A DNA stretch of 41,821 nucleotides, taken from contig DQTL01000194.1 in the NCBI GenBank assembly GCA_015662775.1, forward strand, positions 1-41,821, in the 5' to 3' direction. Of this stretch, positions 9,717 to 18,855 are shown piece by piece. The position numbers and the translations under genes were made by a program. The stretch comes from Lutibacter sp. (lineage in GTDB: Bacteria; Bacteroidota; Bacteroidia; Flavobacteriales; Flavobacteriaceae). The notes under the pieces are model-generated. The model did not search any database and had not been told where the DNA came from. It saw only the letters and a program-made list of their open reading frames with translations. The first letter of the stretch is position 1. The number at the start of each line of letters is the position of its first letter.

Positions 9717-11285
9717 ATGAAACAGTTCTTATTATTTATTTCTATTATTGGATTAATTTCCCTAGCTTCATGTCGAAAAGATTTTAGCACACAACCTAGT
9801 ACAGGACAATTAGAATTCTCAAAAGACACGGTTTTTTTAGATACTATTTTTTCAGAAATTGGATCGAGTACCTATACATTGAAGGTTTATAATCGTAGTA
9901 ATGAAGCCATCACAATACCTACTATTAGTTTAAAAGATGGTGAGAATTCACGTTACAGATTAAATGTTGATGGAATTGCAGGAAATTCTTTTAATGATAT
10001 TGATATACTAGCTAAGGATAGTATTTTTGTTTTTGTTGAGGTAACGGTCTCCGATCTTTCTACAACTGAATTGTTATATGTTGATGAATTACTTTTTGAC
10101 ACAGGAGATAAACAACAAGATGTAAAATTGGTAACACTTGTTAGAGATGCGGTTTTTTTATTTCCAAATAAAATAGATGGAGTTGTGGAAACACTTCTTA
10201 TGGGTATTAATGACGAAGAGGAAGAAATACGAATAGAAGGTCGTTTTCTTAATGAAAATCACCCTATTAATGGTAATGAATATATTTTTACCAATGAAAA
10301 GCCTTATGTAATATATGGCTATATGAAAGTTGGTTCAGAAGACGATCAACCCAAAACTCTAACTGTAGAAGCAGGAGCAGAAATTCATTTTCATGCTAAT
10401 TCTGGCTTGCTTGTTGGAAATGGGTCAAGTTTACATGTAATGGGAACACAAAATATTGAAGGTCAAGAAAACACAGAAGTAGTTTTTCAAGGTGACAGGC
10501 TAGAACCAGCCTTTGAAAATATTTCAGGTCAATGGGGATATATTCGTTTTTTAACAGGAAGTGTTAATAATTACATCAATTATGCTACTATAAAAAATGG
10601 GTTAATTGGCCTTGTATCAGGAGGGATTCAATTTGTAGAAGTACCTACTTTAGAAATAACTAACTCGCAAATTTATAATAATTCACTTTTTGGAATATTA
10701 GGACTACACACTAATATAAAAGGAAGGAATCTAGCCCTAAATAATTCAGGAAATTCAGCTTTTGCTGCGATGGTAGGTGGAGTTTATAATTTTACACATT
10801 GTACTTTTGCTAATTCTATTAATCAACGAAGCACACCTAATGTATGGCTATTAGACTCAAATATTGTATTGAAAGGAGAAGATGACGAATTAGAAACTCG
10901 AAATTTTTATAGTGTTAACTTTACCAATTGTATTATAGACGGTTATAGTAATATGGAATTAGGTTTTGACCAACAAGGAACAGACACCGAATTCAACATG
11001 CACTTTGCTAATAATTTAATTCAGTTTAACGATACTCAAAACACTTTCGAAGGAGAAGCCTTGTATAATTTTGATGACACCAATCTATACACTAACAATA
11101 TTTTTAATGGCTTTTTAGATTATAAAAATCTTTCTTTAAATGAATTGAATATTGGTGAAAACTCTGATGCGATAGGGAAAGCTTCTTTTAATGGAACTTT
11201 ACAAGCTCCTATAGACATTCTTGGAAAAACACGTGCTAATCCAGCTGATGTTGGGTCTTATGAACATGTGATTTTTGAGGAGTAG
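9717..11285 (+). CDS. Lipoprotein, probable right-handed beta-helix surface protein
   Basis: ORF; lipobox LISLASC; repetitive beta-rich C-terminal half. Confidence 0.6.
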   Translation: MKQFLLFISIIGLISLASCRKDFSTQPSTGQLEFSKDTVFLDTIFSEIGSSTYTLKVYNRSNEAITIPTISLKDGENSRYRLNVDGIAGNSFNDIDILAKDSIFVFVEVTVSDLSTTELLYVDELLFDTGDKQQDVKLVTLVRDAVFLFPNKIDGVVETLLMGINDEEEEIRIEGRFLNENHPINGNEYIFTNEKPYVIYGYMKVGSEDDQPKTLTVEAGAEIHFHANSGLLVGNGSSLHVMGTQNIEGQENTEVVFQGDRLEPAFENISGQWGYIRFLTGSVNNYINYATIKNGLIGLVSGGIQFVEVPTLEITNSQIYNNSLFGILGLHTNIKGRNLALNNSGNSAFAAMVGGVYNFTHCTFANSINQRSTPNVWLLDSNIVLKGEDDELETRNFYSVNFTNCIIDGYSNMELGFDQQGTDTEFNMHFANNLIQFNDTQNTFEGEALYNFDDTNLYTNNIFNGFLDYKNLSLNELNIGENSDAIGKASFNGTLQAPIDILGKTRANPADVGSYEHVIFEE

Positions 11286-11287
11286 AG

Positions 11288-11325
11288 AGAGCCTCTCCCC
11301 AGTCCTCTCCTAAGGAGAGGGAGTT
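11288..11325 (+). repeat. Palindromic interspersed repeat, copy A (CCTCTCC...TAAGGAGAGG)
   Basis: Same family as 13014-13046 and 13101-13133. Confidence 0.6.
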
Positions 11326-11432
11326 TGATATGTGATAAATTACAAATAATTTTTCCATAATAGAGCTGTCTTCTAAAATTTTTAGCGAATTCTAAATTCT
11401 GAATTCGTAATTGATTAACTATTATTTGCCTC

Positions 11433-11483
11433 ATGCAAAAAATCATTATTATTACAGGTGCTAGTTACGGTATTGAAAGCTAG
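11433..11483 (+). pseudogene. Truncated SDR N-terminus, MQKIIIITGASYGIES*
   Basis: Aligns with MQKNIIITGASRGIGFE of the intact SDR 146 bp downstream; stops after 16 codons. Confidence 0.7.
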
Positions 11484-11484
11484 T

Positions 11485-11507
11485 ACCCAAAGGGAAGGGA
11501 GTTTGAT
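11485..11507 (+). repeat. Partial copy D of the palindromic repeat (CCCAAAGGGAAGGGAGTTTGAT)
   Basis: Matches the right half of copy A including GGGAGTTTGAT. Confidence 0.5.
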
Positions 11508-11566
11508 TTGTCATTTTTATTGACAATGATTCCTAATTCTGAATTCTTAATTCATAATTGATTTCC

Positions 11567-11574
11567 TATCTTTG
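11567..11574 (+). promoter_or_regulatory. -7 element TATCTTTG immediately upstream of the SDR start
   Basis: TAnnTTTG match ending 4 nt before ATG at 11579; no clear -33 TTG. Confidence 0.4.
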
Positions 11575-11578
11575 CTCC

Positions 11579-12253
11579 ATGCAAAAAAACATCATAATTA
11601 CGGGTGCAAGTCGAGGTATTGGATTTGAATTAGTTAAAATTCTTTCAAAAGATCATCAAGTTTTAGCTATTTCTAGAAATACAAAACCACTAGAATCAAT
11701 ACAAAATTGTCATGTATTATCTGCTGACATTTCCAAATCAGAAGGTTTAGAGAAAGTAGTTACTTTCGTTAAAAATGAATGGAAACAAGTTGATATTATC
11801 ATTCATAATGCAGGAAAACTAATCAATAAACCCTTTTCTGAAACGACCACACAAGATTTTTTAGCTGTGTATCAAGTCAACGTATTTGCAGTTGCTGAAC
11901 TGACTAGGCTACTACTTTCCTACTTAAAAAAAGGAAGTCATGTTGTGAATATCAGTAGTGTTGGTGGTGTTCAAGGTAGTTCTAAATTTGCTGGACTGGC
12001 AGCTTATAGCTCTTCAAAAGGAGCCGTTATCACACTAACCGAATTACTGGCAGAAGAGTATAAAGAAAAAGGAATATCGTTTAATGCTTTAGCTCTTGGT
12101 GCAGTTCAAACTCAGATGTTAGCAGAAGCCTTTCCTGGATACCAAGCTAACATGAATCCTGAGACTATGGCAAATTATATTGCTGATTTTTCATTAAACG
12201 GACATACTTATTTTAATGGTAAAGTATTATCGGTAGCTAATTCTACTCCTTAA
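11579..12253 (+). CDS. SDR family NAD(P)-dependent oxidoreductase
   Basis: GASRGIG Rossmann motif, NAG, YSSSKGA; start trimmed from 11558. Confidence 0.88.
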   Translation: MQKNIIITGASRGIGFELVKILSKDHQVLAISRNTKPLESIQNCHVLSADISKSEGLEKVVTFVKNEWKQVDIIIHNAGKLINKPFSETTTQDFLAVYQVNVFAVAELTRLLLSYLKKGSHVVNISSVGGVQGSSKFAGLAAYSSSKGAVITLTELLAEEYKEKGISFNALALGAVQTQMLAEAFPGYQANMNPETMANYIADFSLNGHTYFNGKVLSVANSTP

Positions 12254-12420
12254 TTAGTTGAAGGAGAAAAAAAGTGAAAAAACAGAACTTATAGTTTAGT
12301 TCAAAAGATGCTGAGACGAGTTTAACATGACATACATAGTAAGAACACTAGACAAAAGACAAGAAGCAAAAATATATCTATGGAAATCCGAGAGAGATTA
12401 TTGTAAAAAATAGTTCAAGA

Positions 12421-13050
12421 ATGAATAAAGATAAATATAGAAAAATACTAAAGGATTATATTCCAAAAGCATCAATCGAAGGGGTTGTTGCTCTTTTTGA
12501 AAAACACCCCGTACATTTTGAAATCACCAAAGAACGAGTTACCAAACTAGGTGATTTTAAAGTAGCACAAAACAAGCAACCCAAAATTACTGTTAACTAC
12601 AACCTTAATCCCTATAGTTTTTTAATCACTTTGGTACATGAATTAGCTCATTTGACTACGCACAATAAATATAAAAGAGTAAAACCGCACGGTGTAGAAT
12701 GGAAAAATGAATTTAGAATGTTAATGCTACCCTTTTTAAATAACTTTGTATTTCCGAATGATGTACTTTCTTATTTAGCTCAATACCTAAAAAACCCAAA
12801 AGCGGCAACAGGATCAGATGCACAGTTAGCATTAGCCTTAAAAAAATATGATGCACCAAATGACAACACCTATTTATTTCAATTAGAAAAAGGAGATCAG
12901 TTTCAACTAAAAAATAAAAGTTTTATCTTGGGCAACAAAAGACGAACACGCTATGAATGTGTTGAGGTAGGAACAAATAGAAAATATGTAATTCATATGA
13001 ATGCGGAAGTGATAGCCCCACCCCAGCCTCCCCAAAGGGGAAGGAGTTAG
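12421..13050 (+). CDS. SprT-like zinc metalloprotease domain protein
   Basis: HELAHLTTH motif; C-terminal APPQPPQRGRS is encoded by an interspersed repeat. Confidence 0.82.
   Translation: MNKDKYRKILKDYIPKASIEGVVALFEKHPVHFEITKERVTKLGDFKVAQNKQPKITVNYNLNPYSFLITLVHELAHLTTHNKYKRVKPHGVEWKNEFRMLMLPFLNNFVFPNDVLSYLAQYLKNPKAATGSDAQLALALKKYDAPNDNTYLFQLEKGDQFQLKNKSFILGNKRRTRYECVEVGTNRKYVIHMNAEVIAPPQPPQRGRS
13014..13046 (+). repeat. Palindromic interspersed repeat, copy B
   Basis: AGCCCCACCCCAGCCTCCCCAAAGGGGAAGGAG. Confidence 0.75.
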
Positions 13051-13070
13051 ATACTACTTAAAATAAAATT

Positions 13071-14180
13071 ATGACAAATAAAACAACAAAAGACAACACA
13101 AGCTCTTCCCCTTTGGGGAAGTTGGAAGGGGCTTATTACGCAGTTATCATGGCAGGTGGCGTAGGTTCTCGATTTTGGCCCGTCAGTACACCTGATAATC
13201 CGAAACAATTTCATGATATGTTGGGAACAGGAAAAACCTTAATTCAACAAACTTTTAGTCGTTTAGCTAGGCTGATTCCTAGTGAAAATATTCTTATTTC
13301 TACTAACGAACGCTATAAAGACTTAGTAAAAAAACAACTTCCTGATATTGCTGATTTACAACTGGTTTTAGAACCTGCTATGCGAAATACAGCTCCGGCA
13401 GTTTTGTTTTCGGCTTTAAAAATATTTGCTCAAAATCCCGATGCTCAAATACTAATTGCTCCAAGTGACCATTGGATTGACAAAGAAAATGTATTTATCG
13501 ACGATTTAAAAACAGCTTTTACCGCTTGTAGCCAACATAATATTTTAATGACTTTGGGTATTCAACCTTCCTACCCAAATACAGGTTATGGTTATATACA
13601 ATTTAATAATTCAAATAAAAAAATAAAACAAGTAAAACAATTCACCGAAAAACCTAACTTAGAAAACGCCAAAAAATTCATTACTAGTGGTGATTACCTT
13701 TGGAATGCAGGGATTTTTGTTTGGTCTGCAAAAAGTATTGTCAAAGCTTTTCAAACACATTTACCTGAATTATTCACTTTATTTAATGAAGGTCAGAAAG
13801 TTTGGAATACAGCTTTTGAAGATGACTTTATCAGAGATACCTACCCAAAAGCTAAAAGTATATCTATTGACTACGGTATTTTAGAAAAAGCAAATAATGT
13901 AAAAGTACTACCTGTTGACATCGGGTGGAATGATTTAGGAACTTGGGGAGCTCTATACAATAAGCTAGAAAAAAAGGAAGATGAAAATGCGGTTGTCAAT
14001 GCCAAAGCTTATTTTCAAGATGCCTCTGGAAATATGATAAGAACTGAAAAAGGCAAAAAAGTAATCATTAAAGGTTTAAAAGATTATATTGTTGTAGAGA
14101 ATGATGGTGTTTTGGTTATTTTACCAAAAAATGATGAGCAAGCTATTAAGGAGTTAGCAAAGCTAGTTAGTAATAAGTAG
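13071..14180 (+). CDS. Mannose-1-phosphate guanylyltransferase
   Basis: VIMAGGVGSRFWPVSTPDNPKQF, FTEKP, WNAGIFVW, WNDLGTW. Confidence 0.9.
   Translation: MTNKTTKDNTSSSPLGKLEGAYYAVIMAGGVGSRFWPVSTPDNPKQFHDMLGTGKTLIQQTFSRLARLIPSENILISTNERYKDLVKKQLPDIADLQLVLEPAMRNTAPAVLFSALKIFAQNPDAQILIAPSDHWIDKENVFIDDLKTAFTACSQHNILMTLGIQPSYPNTGYGYIQFNNSNKKIKQVKQFTEKPNLENAKKFITSGDYLWNAGIFVWSAKSIVKAFQTHLPELFTLFNEGQKVWNTAFEDDFIRDTYPKAKSISIDYGILEKANNVKVLPVDIGWNDLGTWGALYNKLEKKEDENAVVNAKAYFQDASGNMIRTEKGKKVIIKGLKDYIVVENDGVLVILPKNDEQAIKELAKLVSNK
13101..13133 (-). repeat. Palindromic interspersed repeat, copy C, inverted relative to B
   Basis: Reverse complement AAGCCCCTTCCAACTTCCCCAAAGGGGAAGAGCT matches copy B. Confidence 0.75.
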
Positions 14181-14204
14181 TTTTTGGTCTTTAAAATAAA
14201 TAAC

Positions 14205-14633
14205 ATGAAAAATATTCTTAGAAATATCTTTGCTATTCTAATAGGAGTTTTGATTGGAGGAATTATAAATATGGGTATTATTATGATTAGTCCATCAATA
14301 ATCCCTTCACCAGATGGTGCAGATGTCACAACTATGGAAGGTTTAAAAGCATCTATACATCTGTTCCAACCTAAACACTTTATTTTTCCTTTTTTGGCTC
14401 ATGCTATAGGAACACTAATTGGAGCTATGATTAGTGCAATTATTGCCGTAAATCACAAAATGAAATTTGCACTAGGAGTAGGTGTTTTCTTCTTAATAGG
14501 TGGTATTATGAATGTTTTTATATTACCATCACCAACTTGGTTTATTGTAGTTGATCTTCTTTTTGCCTATATCCCTATGGCTTGGTTAGGTGGTAAAATT
14601 ATTTCAAATAAAAAATATATTAAATATGGCTAA
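14205..14633 (+). CDS. Small integral membrane protein of unknown function
   Basis: ORF with several hydrophobic helices; start trimmed to MKNILRNIF; overlaps the next gene by 8 nt. Confidence 0.65.
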   Translation: MKNILRNIFAILIGVLIGGIINMGIIMISPSIIPSPDGADVTTMEGLKASIHLFQPKHFIFPFLAHAIGTLIGAMISAIIAVNHKMKFALGVGVFFLIGGIMNVFILPSPTWFIVVDLLFAYIPMAWLGGKIISNKKYIKYG

Positions 14634-16029
14634 AAAGACTTTAAATACTACTAAAAATACCGAACAAGAAAACGATCTTAAACTAAATATCAAAGAGTAT
14701 TTAATACACTTATTTGATATTAAAGCGGGAACCAACAAAGCAGGAACTATTCAAGATATTAAAGATGGTATTTCTATCAAAGGACATACGGCTTGGGTTT
14801 TAATTTTTTCAATCCTTATTGCTTCTATTGGGTTAAATGTGAGTTCGACTGCAGTTGTAATCGGTGCCATGCTTATCGCTCCTTTAATGGGTCCTTTATT
14901 AGGAGTAGGTTTATCCATTGCAACTAATGATGTTCACACATTAAAAAATTCTTTAGTCAATTTGGGTGCGATGACAGCAATTAGCTTACTCACCTCTTTT
15001 CTTTTCTTTAGTATTCCGCTTTTTCAAGAAGAAACACCTGAATTACTAGCACGTACCAAACCCGATTTACGTGATGTTTTAATTGCAATAGCTGGTGGAT
15101 TTGCTTTAATAGTTTCCTTAAGTCGACGTAAAGAAATGACCAATACACTTGCTGGTGTGGCAATTGCAACTGCATTGATGCCGCCACTTTGCACAGCAGG
15201 TTACGGTCTTGCAATTGGCAATTGGAATTTCTTCGCTGGTGCCATGTTTTTGTTTATTATCAATTCGACTTTTATCGCTATGGCAACCTTTGTTATTCTT
15301 AAATTTTTAAGGTTTAGAAAAGTCCAAAAAGTAAAAACGGCGAAGCAAAAGTTGATTATAAGATTAGCTTCTTTTATAGCATTATTGATTTTAGTAGGAA
15401 GTATTTTCACCTCTTATAAATTGGTTCAGAAACAAAAGTTTACTAAAAGTGCACAAACTTTTGTCGATCATATCAAGGAAAAAGGCTTTAGTATTATTGA
15501 TAAAGATAGTGATGATTTTGATTTTAACCGAAAAATCATTACAGTTACAATTTTTGGAAAAAGAGTCTCTATTTCAGAAAGAAAAGAATGGGAAGCACAA
15601 CTAGTAGATTTAGGTCTTCTAGATACTAAACTAATTATCGAACAAGCAGATGGTGATACTGAAATCGAAAAAAAGATGGATAAATTGCAATCCACTTATG
15701 CCGATCAAATTAAATTCATAAGCCAACGTGATGAGAATATCAAGAATAAAGAAATTACCATACAACAATTAAAAGAAGACATTCAACTTTTGTATGCCAA
15801 TCGTATTCCATTTCAGAAAATAAGTAAAGAAGCACAAATAAATTACGAAGGTTTAAGATCTTTAAGTTATGCTAATAGAGTCAGTACTAACTTTAGAACT
15901 ACTGATACTATAGCCGTTTTTACAACGCAATGGTATGATAGTATTCCCAATACAGATCAACAATTTGACAAGCTAAAGATTTGGTTGAAAACTAGACTAG
16001 ATTTAGATACTTTGGAAGTGATTAAATGA
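14626..16029 (+). CDS. DUF389 family membrane protein
   Basis: ASIGLNVSSTAVVIGAMLIAPLMGPLLGVG and ATALMPPLCTAGYGLAIG; start at ATG 14626. Confidence 0.82.
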   Translation: MAKKTLNTTKNTEQENDLKLNIKEYLIHLFDIKAGTNKAGTIQDIKDGISIKGHTAWVLIFSILIASIGLNVSSTAVVIGAMLIAPLMGPLLGVGLSIATNDVHTLKNSLVNLGAMTAISLLTSFLFFSIPLFQEETPELLARTKPDLRDVLIAIAGGFALIVSLSRRKEMTNTLAGVAIATALMPPLCTAGYGLAIGNWNFFAGAMFLFIINSTFIAMATFVILKFLRFRKVQKVKTAKQKLIIRLASFIALLILVGSIFTSYKLVQKQKFTKSAQTFVDHIKEKGFSIIDKDSDDFDFNRKIITVTIFGKRVSISERKEWEAQLVDLGLLDTKLIIEQADGDTEIEKKMDKLQSTYADQIKFISQRDENIKNKEITIQQLKEDIQLLYANRIPFQKISKEAQINYEGLRSLSYANRVSTNFRTTDTIAVFTTQWYDSIPNTDQQFDKLKIWLKTRLDLDTLEVIK

Positions 16030-16107
16030 TAAACCGACTATACACAAAAGACCTACTTGATTTTATAAATCAAATAGCTTGTTTAGTATCTTTCTGAATA
16101 AATAGTT

Positions 16108-17340
16108 TTACAAGCCTTCCGCACTACGAATAGCACTTTGTAAAGACTCAGCGTATTTATGATTTTCTACAACTTTTTCTAAAGCTGCTACAGGGAACAC
16201 ATTAGATTCTTTTAACCACAAGGCAACTGCACTTAAAGCTGCTCCTTTCTTTCTGGCAGCTTTTATAAATGGTTTGACTATATGATTTCCTTCTGCTTCA
16301 ATTTTAGCATCTACATATACTTTAGAGTTTGATGCAATACGGTCTTTTACTTTAATCCAACCATCATCTGTAACAATCAACATCGCATCAGGGTTTTCAA
16401 GACCTGTATAATTGATGGGTTCTTTTGAAAGAATTACTTCAGCTACGGAAAAACCTGTTCCAACTGTAATTGGGTATTCTCCTTTCATAGTTGCATGCAA
16501 ACCTGCTAACATACCAGCTTGTGCTAACATAACAGCTGCTGACTGCACTCCGCCACCTGCAGAACCAGCAATAATTACTCCTACTCTATCCTCAATATTA
16601 GATGTGAATTTTGTTTCTAAACCTTGTAAGTTTTCAATTAATGGTTTGGTATTTCTCTCTGGTGTTATTCCAACAGGTCGTTTGTTTGTTAGTCTTTCTT
16701 CAGCAACTACAAATTCTTTGAATTCGGCTACTTTTTTCATTCCATATGAAGTACATAAACTAGCAAGTTCAACTAATGAAAAACCTGGAGTTGAAAACGC
16801 TTCTTCTAAAACTTCGGTATATTTCTTTAAATCATTAACTCGAACAGCAAAAGCTGCACCTGCTTGATGTGCTAAATTGACAATATCATACGGATCTGCA
16901 TCATCAGCTGCCATTTTAAAATCTTTAAAATCATTGGTTGACAAACCACTCATTTGACCACCTGTCATACCAAATAACAAATTGTTATACACCACAAGTG
17001 TCATATCAATATTACGTCTTGCTGCCTCTAAAATATGTTGCAAACCAATGGTAGCACCACCATCTCCTTGCATGACAACTACTTTTTTATCTGATCTATT
17101 CAAACCTAAAGCCACACCAACACCTAAAGCAGGAGAACGTCCATGCAATCCATGTATGGTATGTGATCCAAACAACGGATCTACCAATCCTGTACAGCCA
17201 ATATCACTGACCATAGTTACATCTTTTGATCCAAATCCTAAGTTTTGAAATGCTTGGGTAATACTTCTTGTGTTTGGCCCATGTCCACAACCAGGACAGA
17301 AAGGCATTTTTGTTTTGGTTAATATATTTGTTACTTCCAT
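16108..17340 (-). CDS. 2-oxoacid:ferredoxin oxidoreductase, fused beta (TPP) and gamma domains
   Basis: FCPGCGHG, VSDIGCTG, GDGGATIGLQH, C-terminal GSAGGGVQSAAVMLAQAG; start trimmed to MEVTNIL. Confidence 0.82.
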   Translation of the reverse strand: MEVTNILTKTKMPFCPGCGHGPNTRSITQAFQNLGFGSKDVTMVSDIGCTGLVDPLFGSHTIHGLHGRSPALGVGVALGLNRSDKKVVVMQGDGGATIGLQHILEAARRNIDMTLVVYNNLLFGMTGGQMSGLSTNDFKDFKMAADDADPYDIVNLAHQAGAAFAVRVNDLKKYTEVLEEAFSTPGFSLVELASLCTSYGMKKVAEFKEFVVAEERLTNKRPVGITPERNTKPLIENLQGLETKFTSNIEDRVGVIIAGSAGGGVQSAAVMLAQAGMLAGLHATMKGEYPITVGTGFSVAEVILSKEPINYTGLENPDAMLIVTDDGWIKVKDRIASNSKVYVDAKIEAEGNHIVKPFIKAARKKGAALSAVALWLKESNVFPVAALEKVVENHKYAESLQSAIRSAEGL

Positions 17341-17347
17341 TTTTTTT

Positions 17348-17377
17348 GTTTCACGCAAAGACGCAAAGACGCCAAGC
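17348..17377. repeat. Interspersed repeat GTTTCACGCAAAGACGCAAAGACGCCAAGC
   Basis: Internal CGCAAAGA direct repeat; lies between the two oxidoreductase subunit genes. Confidence 0.6.
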
Positions 17378-17391
17378 ATTATTCTCTATTA

Positions 17392-18540
17392 TTACTTTTT
17401 ATTAACAATTGCTTCTATTTCTGAAGGTGCTAACATACCACCAAACTTGGTTGCTGTTTTTATTTTTGAACTATTTCGTTTTCCAAATAACATTTCTTTG
17501 TATTGACCTGTCATGTTTTCTTCGGCAAAAATTACTGTTTCGTAAGAATCAATAATTTCATAAATTTTAGGTGAAATAGGCAAAATTGTTTTGACTAACA
17601 AAAGGGATACTTTCTTTCCTTTTTTTCGCATATTAGTAACCGTATCTCTTGCTGCATCTGCTGAAATACCCCAAGAAACAATTAAATCTGTTGCTCCAGC
17701 TTCCGCATCTAAATCAAAGAAAGTATATTCATCTATTCGTTTTTCTAATTTTTCACGAAGACGCATGGTATTTGCCATACTCTCTGGATTTCCCTTTCTA
17801 ATTAAACCTTCATTATCGTGAGTAGAAGAGTTAAAACGTACTTCGTGTTCGTCGTTTCCTAATGGATAGAAAGTAGGCACCATATCTTTCCCTGATTTGT
17901 AAGGTAAATAAGGTGGGTCGAAAGCTTTTGGTGTTCTATCAACTTTTTCTAAAGGTTCTAATGTATTAACATCAAAACTTTTTTGAGTCATTACCATTTC
18001 CTTTGAGGTTAAGATGATTACAGGAGTTCTGAATTTCACAGCAGTTTTAACGGCTTCATTTGACAAAGTCCACGCATCATTAAAATCTGATGGTGAGAAT
18101 ATTGGCATTGGAAAACCTCCAGAAATAACACCATCTAAGAATTTAAGATCGCCTTGAGCACCTGTAGTTGCCGAACCTGTACTTGGCCCTAAACGTTGGG
18201 TAATGATAAGCACCATTGGCAGCTCCATCATATACGCCATATTAAGCGTCTCGGTCATTAAAGCTAAGCCTGGAAAAGCTGTTGCAGAAACTGGTAGTTT
18301 CCCTGCTGCTGAGTAGCCAGCCATCCATTGCAAAACAGATATTTCATCTGGTCCTGCTAAGAACTGTGGGAAACGCATTTGACCATAGGTGTAAAATTTA
18401 TTTGAAGGTGTTATAGGATAGGCTATAAACACATCTGCACCTGATTGTACAAGAGCTTCTGTAATAATCTTAGAAGCATCAATCAGTACTTTTTTTGAAG
18501 TTTTTGTTTTCAAAAGAAATTCTTTTATAATTGAAAGCAC
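17392..18540 (-). CDS. 2-oxoacid:ferredoxin oxidoreductase alpha subunit
   Basis: AYPITPSNKFYTYG, GYSAAGKLPVSATAFPGLALM, RLGPSTGSATTGAQGDL. Confidence 0.85.
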   Translation of the reverse strand: MLSIIKEFLLKTKTSKKVLIDASKIITEALVQSGADVFIAYPITPSNKFYTYGQMRFPQFLAGPDEISVLQWMAGYSAAGKLPVSATAFPGLALMTETLNMAYMMELPMVLIITQRLGPSTGSATTGAQGDLKFLDGVISGGFPMPIFSPSDFNDAWTLSNEAVKTAVKFRTPVIILTSKEMVMTQKSFDVNTLEPLEKVDRTPKAFDPPYLPYKSGKDMVPTFYPLGNDEHEVRFNSSTHDNEGLIRKGNPESMANTMRLREKLEKRIDEYTFFDLDAEAGATDLIVSWGISADAARDTVTNMRKKGKKVSLLLVKTILPISPKIYEIIDSYETVIFAEENMTGQYKEMLFGKRNSSKIKTATKFGGMLAPSEIEAIVNKK

Positions 18541-18729
18541 AAATGTAAATTTTAGTTTTGAAATGAATATCTATTTTATTGTTTTTTTTTAGTTCTTTAT
18601 TTGAATCCCAATTTAATTTTTTTTGAAAATATGTCGGTAGTTGATATTATTCAAATTTATTATCTTTTTTTGAATAATTGGGTTTATGAATGAGTTAGGC
18701 AACAATTTAACCAAAAACCAAAATAAGAA

Positions 18730-18855
18730 ATGAAACACAAATTGATTTTAATCACACTATTTTTATTGAGCATTAATGGAATACCTCAAAATAATAATTT
18801 CAGTATAGATGTAAATTATCCTTTATCATTATCTGACGGAGAATTACTGCTCTAG
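18730..18855 (+). pseudogene. Truncated secreted/outer-membrane protein fragment
   Basis: MKHKLILITLFLLSINGIPQNNNFSIDVNYPLSLSDGELLL*; signal peptide plus beta-strand-like start, then stop. Confidence 0.35.

Noticed and set aside
11258-11446. 62-aa minus-strand ORF ending LPLLRRGLGRGSLYSSKITCS
   Set aside because: Its distinctive residues come from reading the palindromic repeat at 11288-11325; not a credible gene.
13014-13133. Inverted copies B and C as transposon termini
   Set aside because: Only about 50 bp between them, no transposase, and each copy is self-palindromic; better seen as two independent repeat insertions.
16412-16867. 151-aa plus-strand ORF
   Set aside because: Antisense shadow ORF of the oxidoreductase beta-gamma gene.
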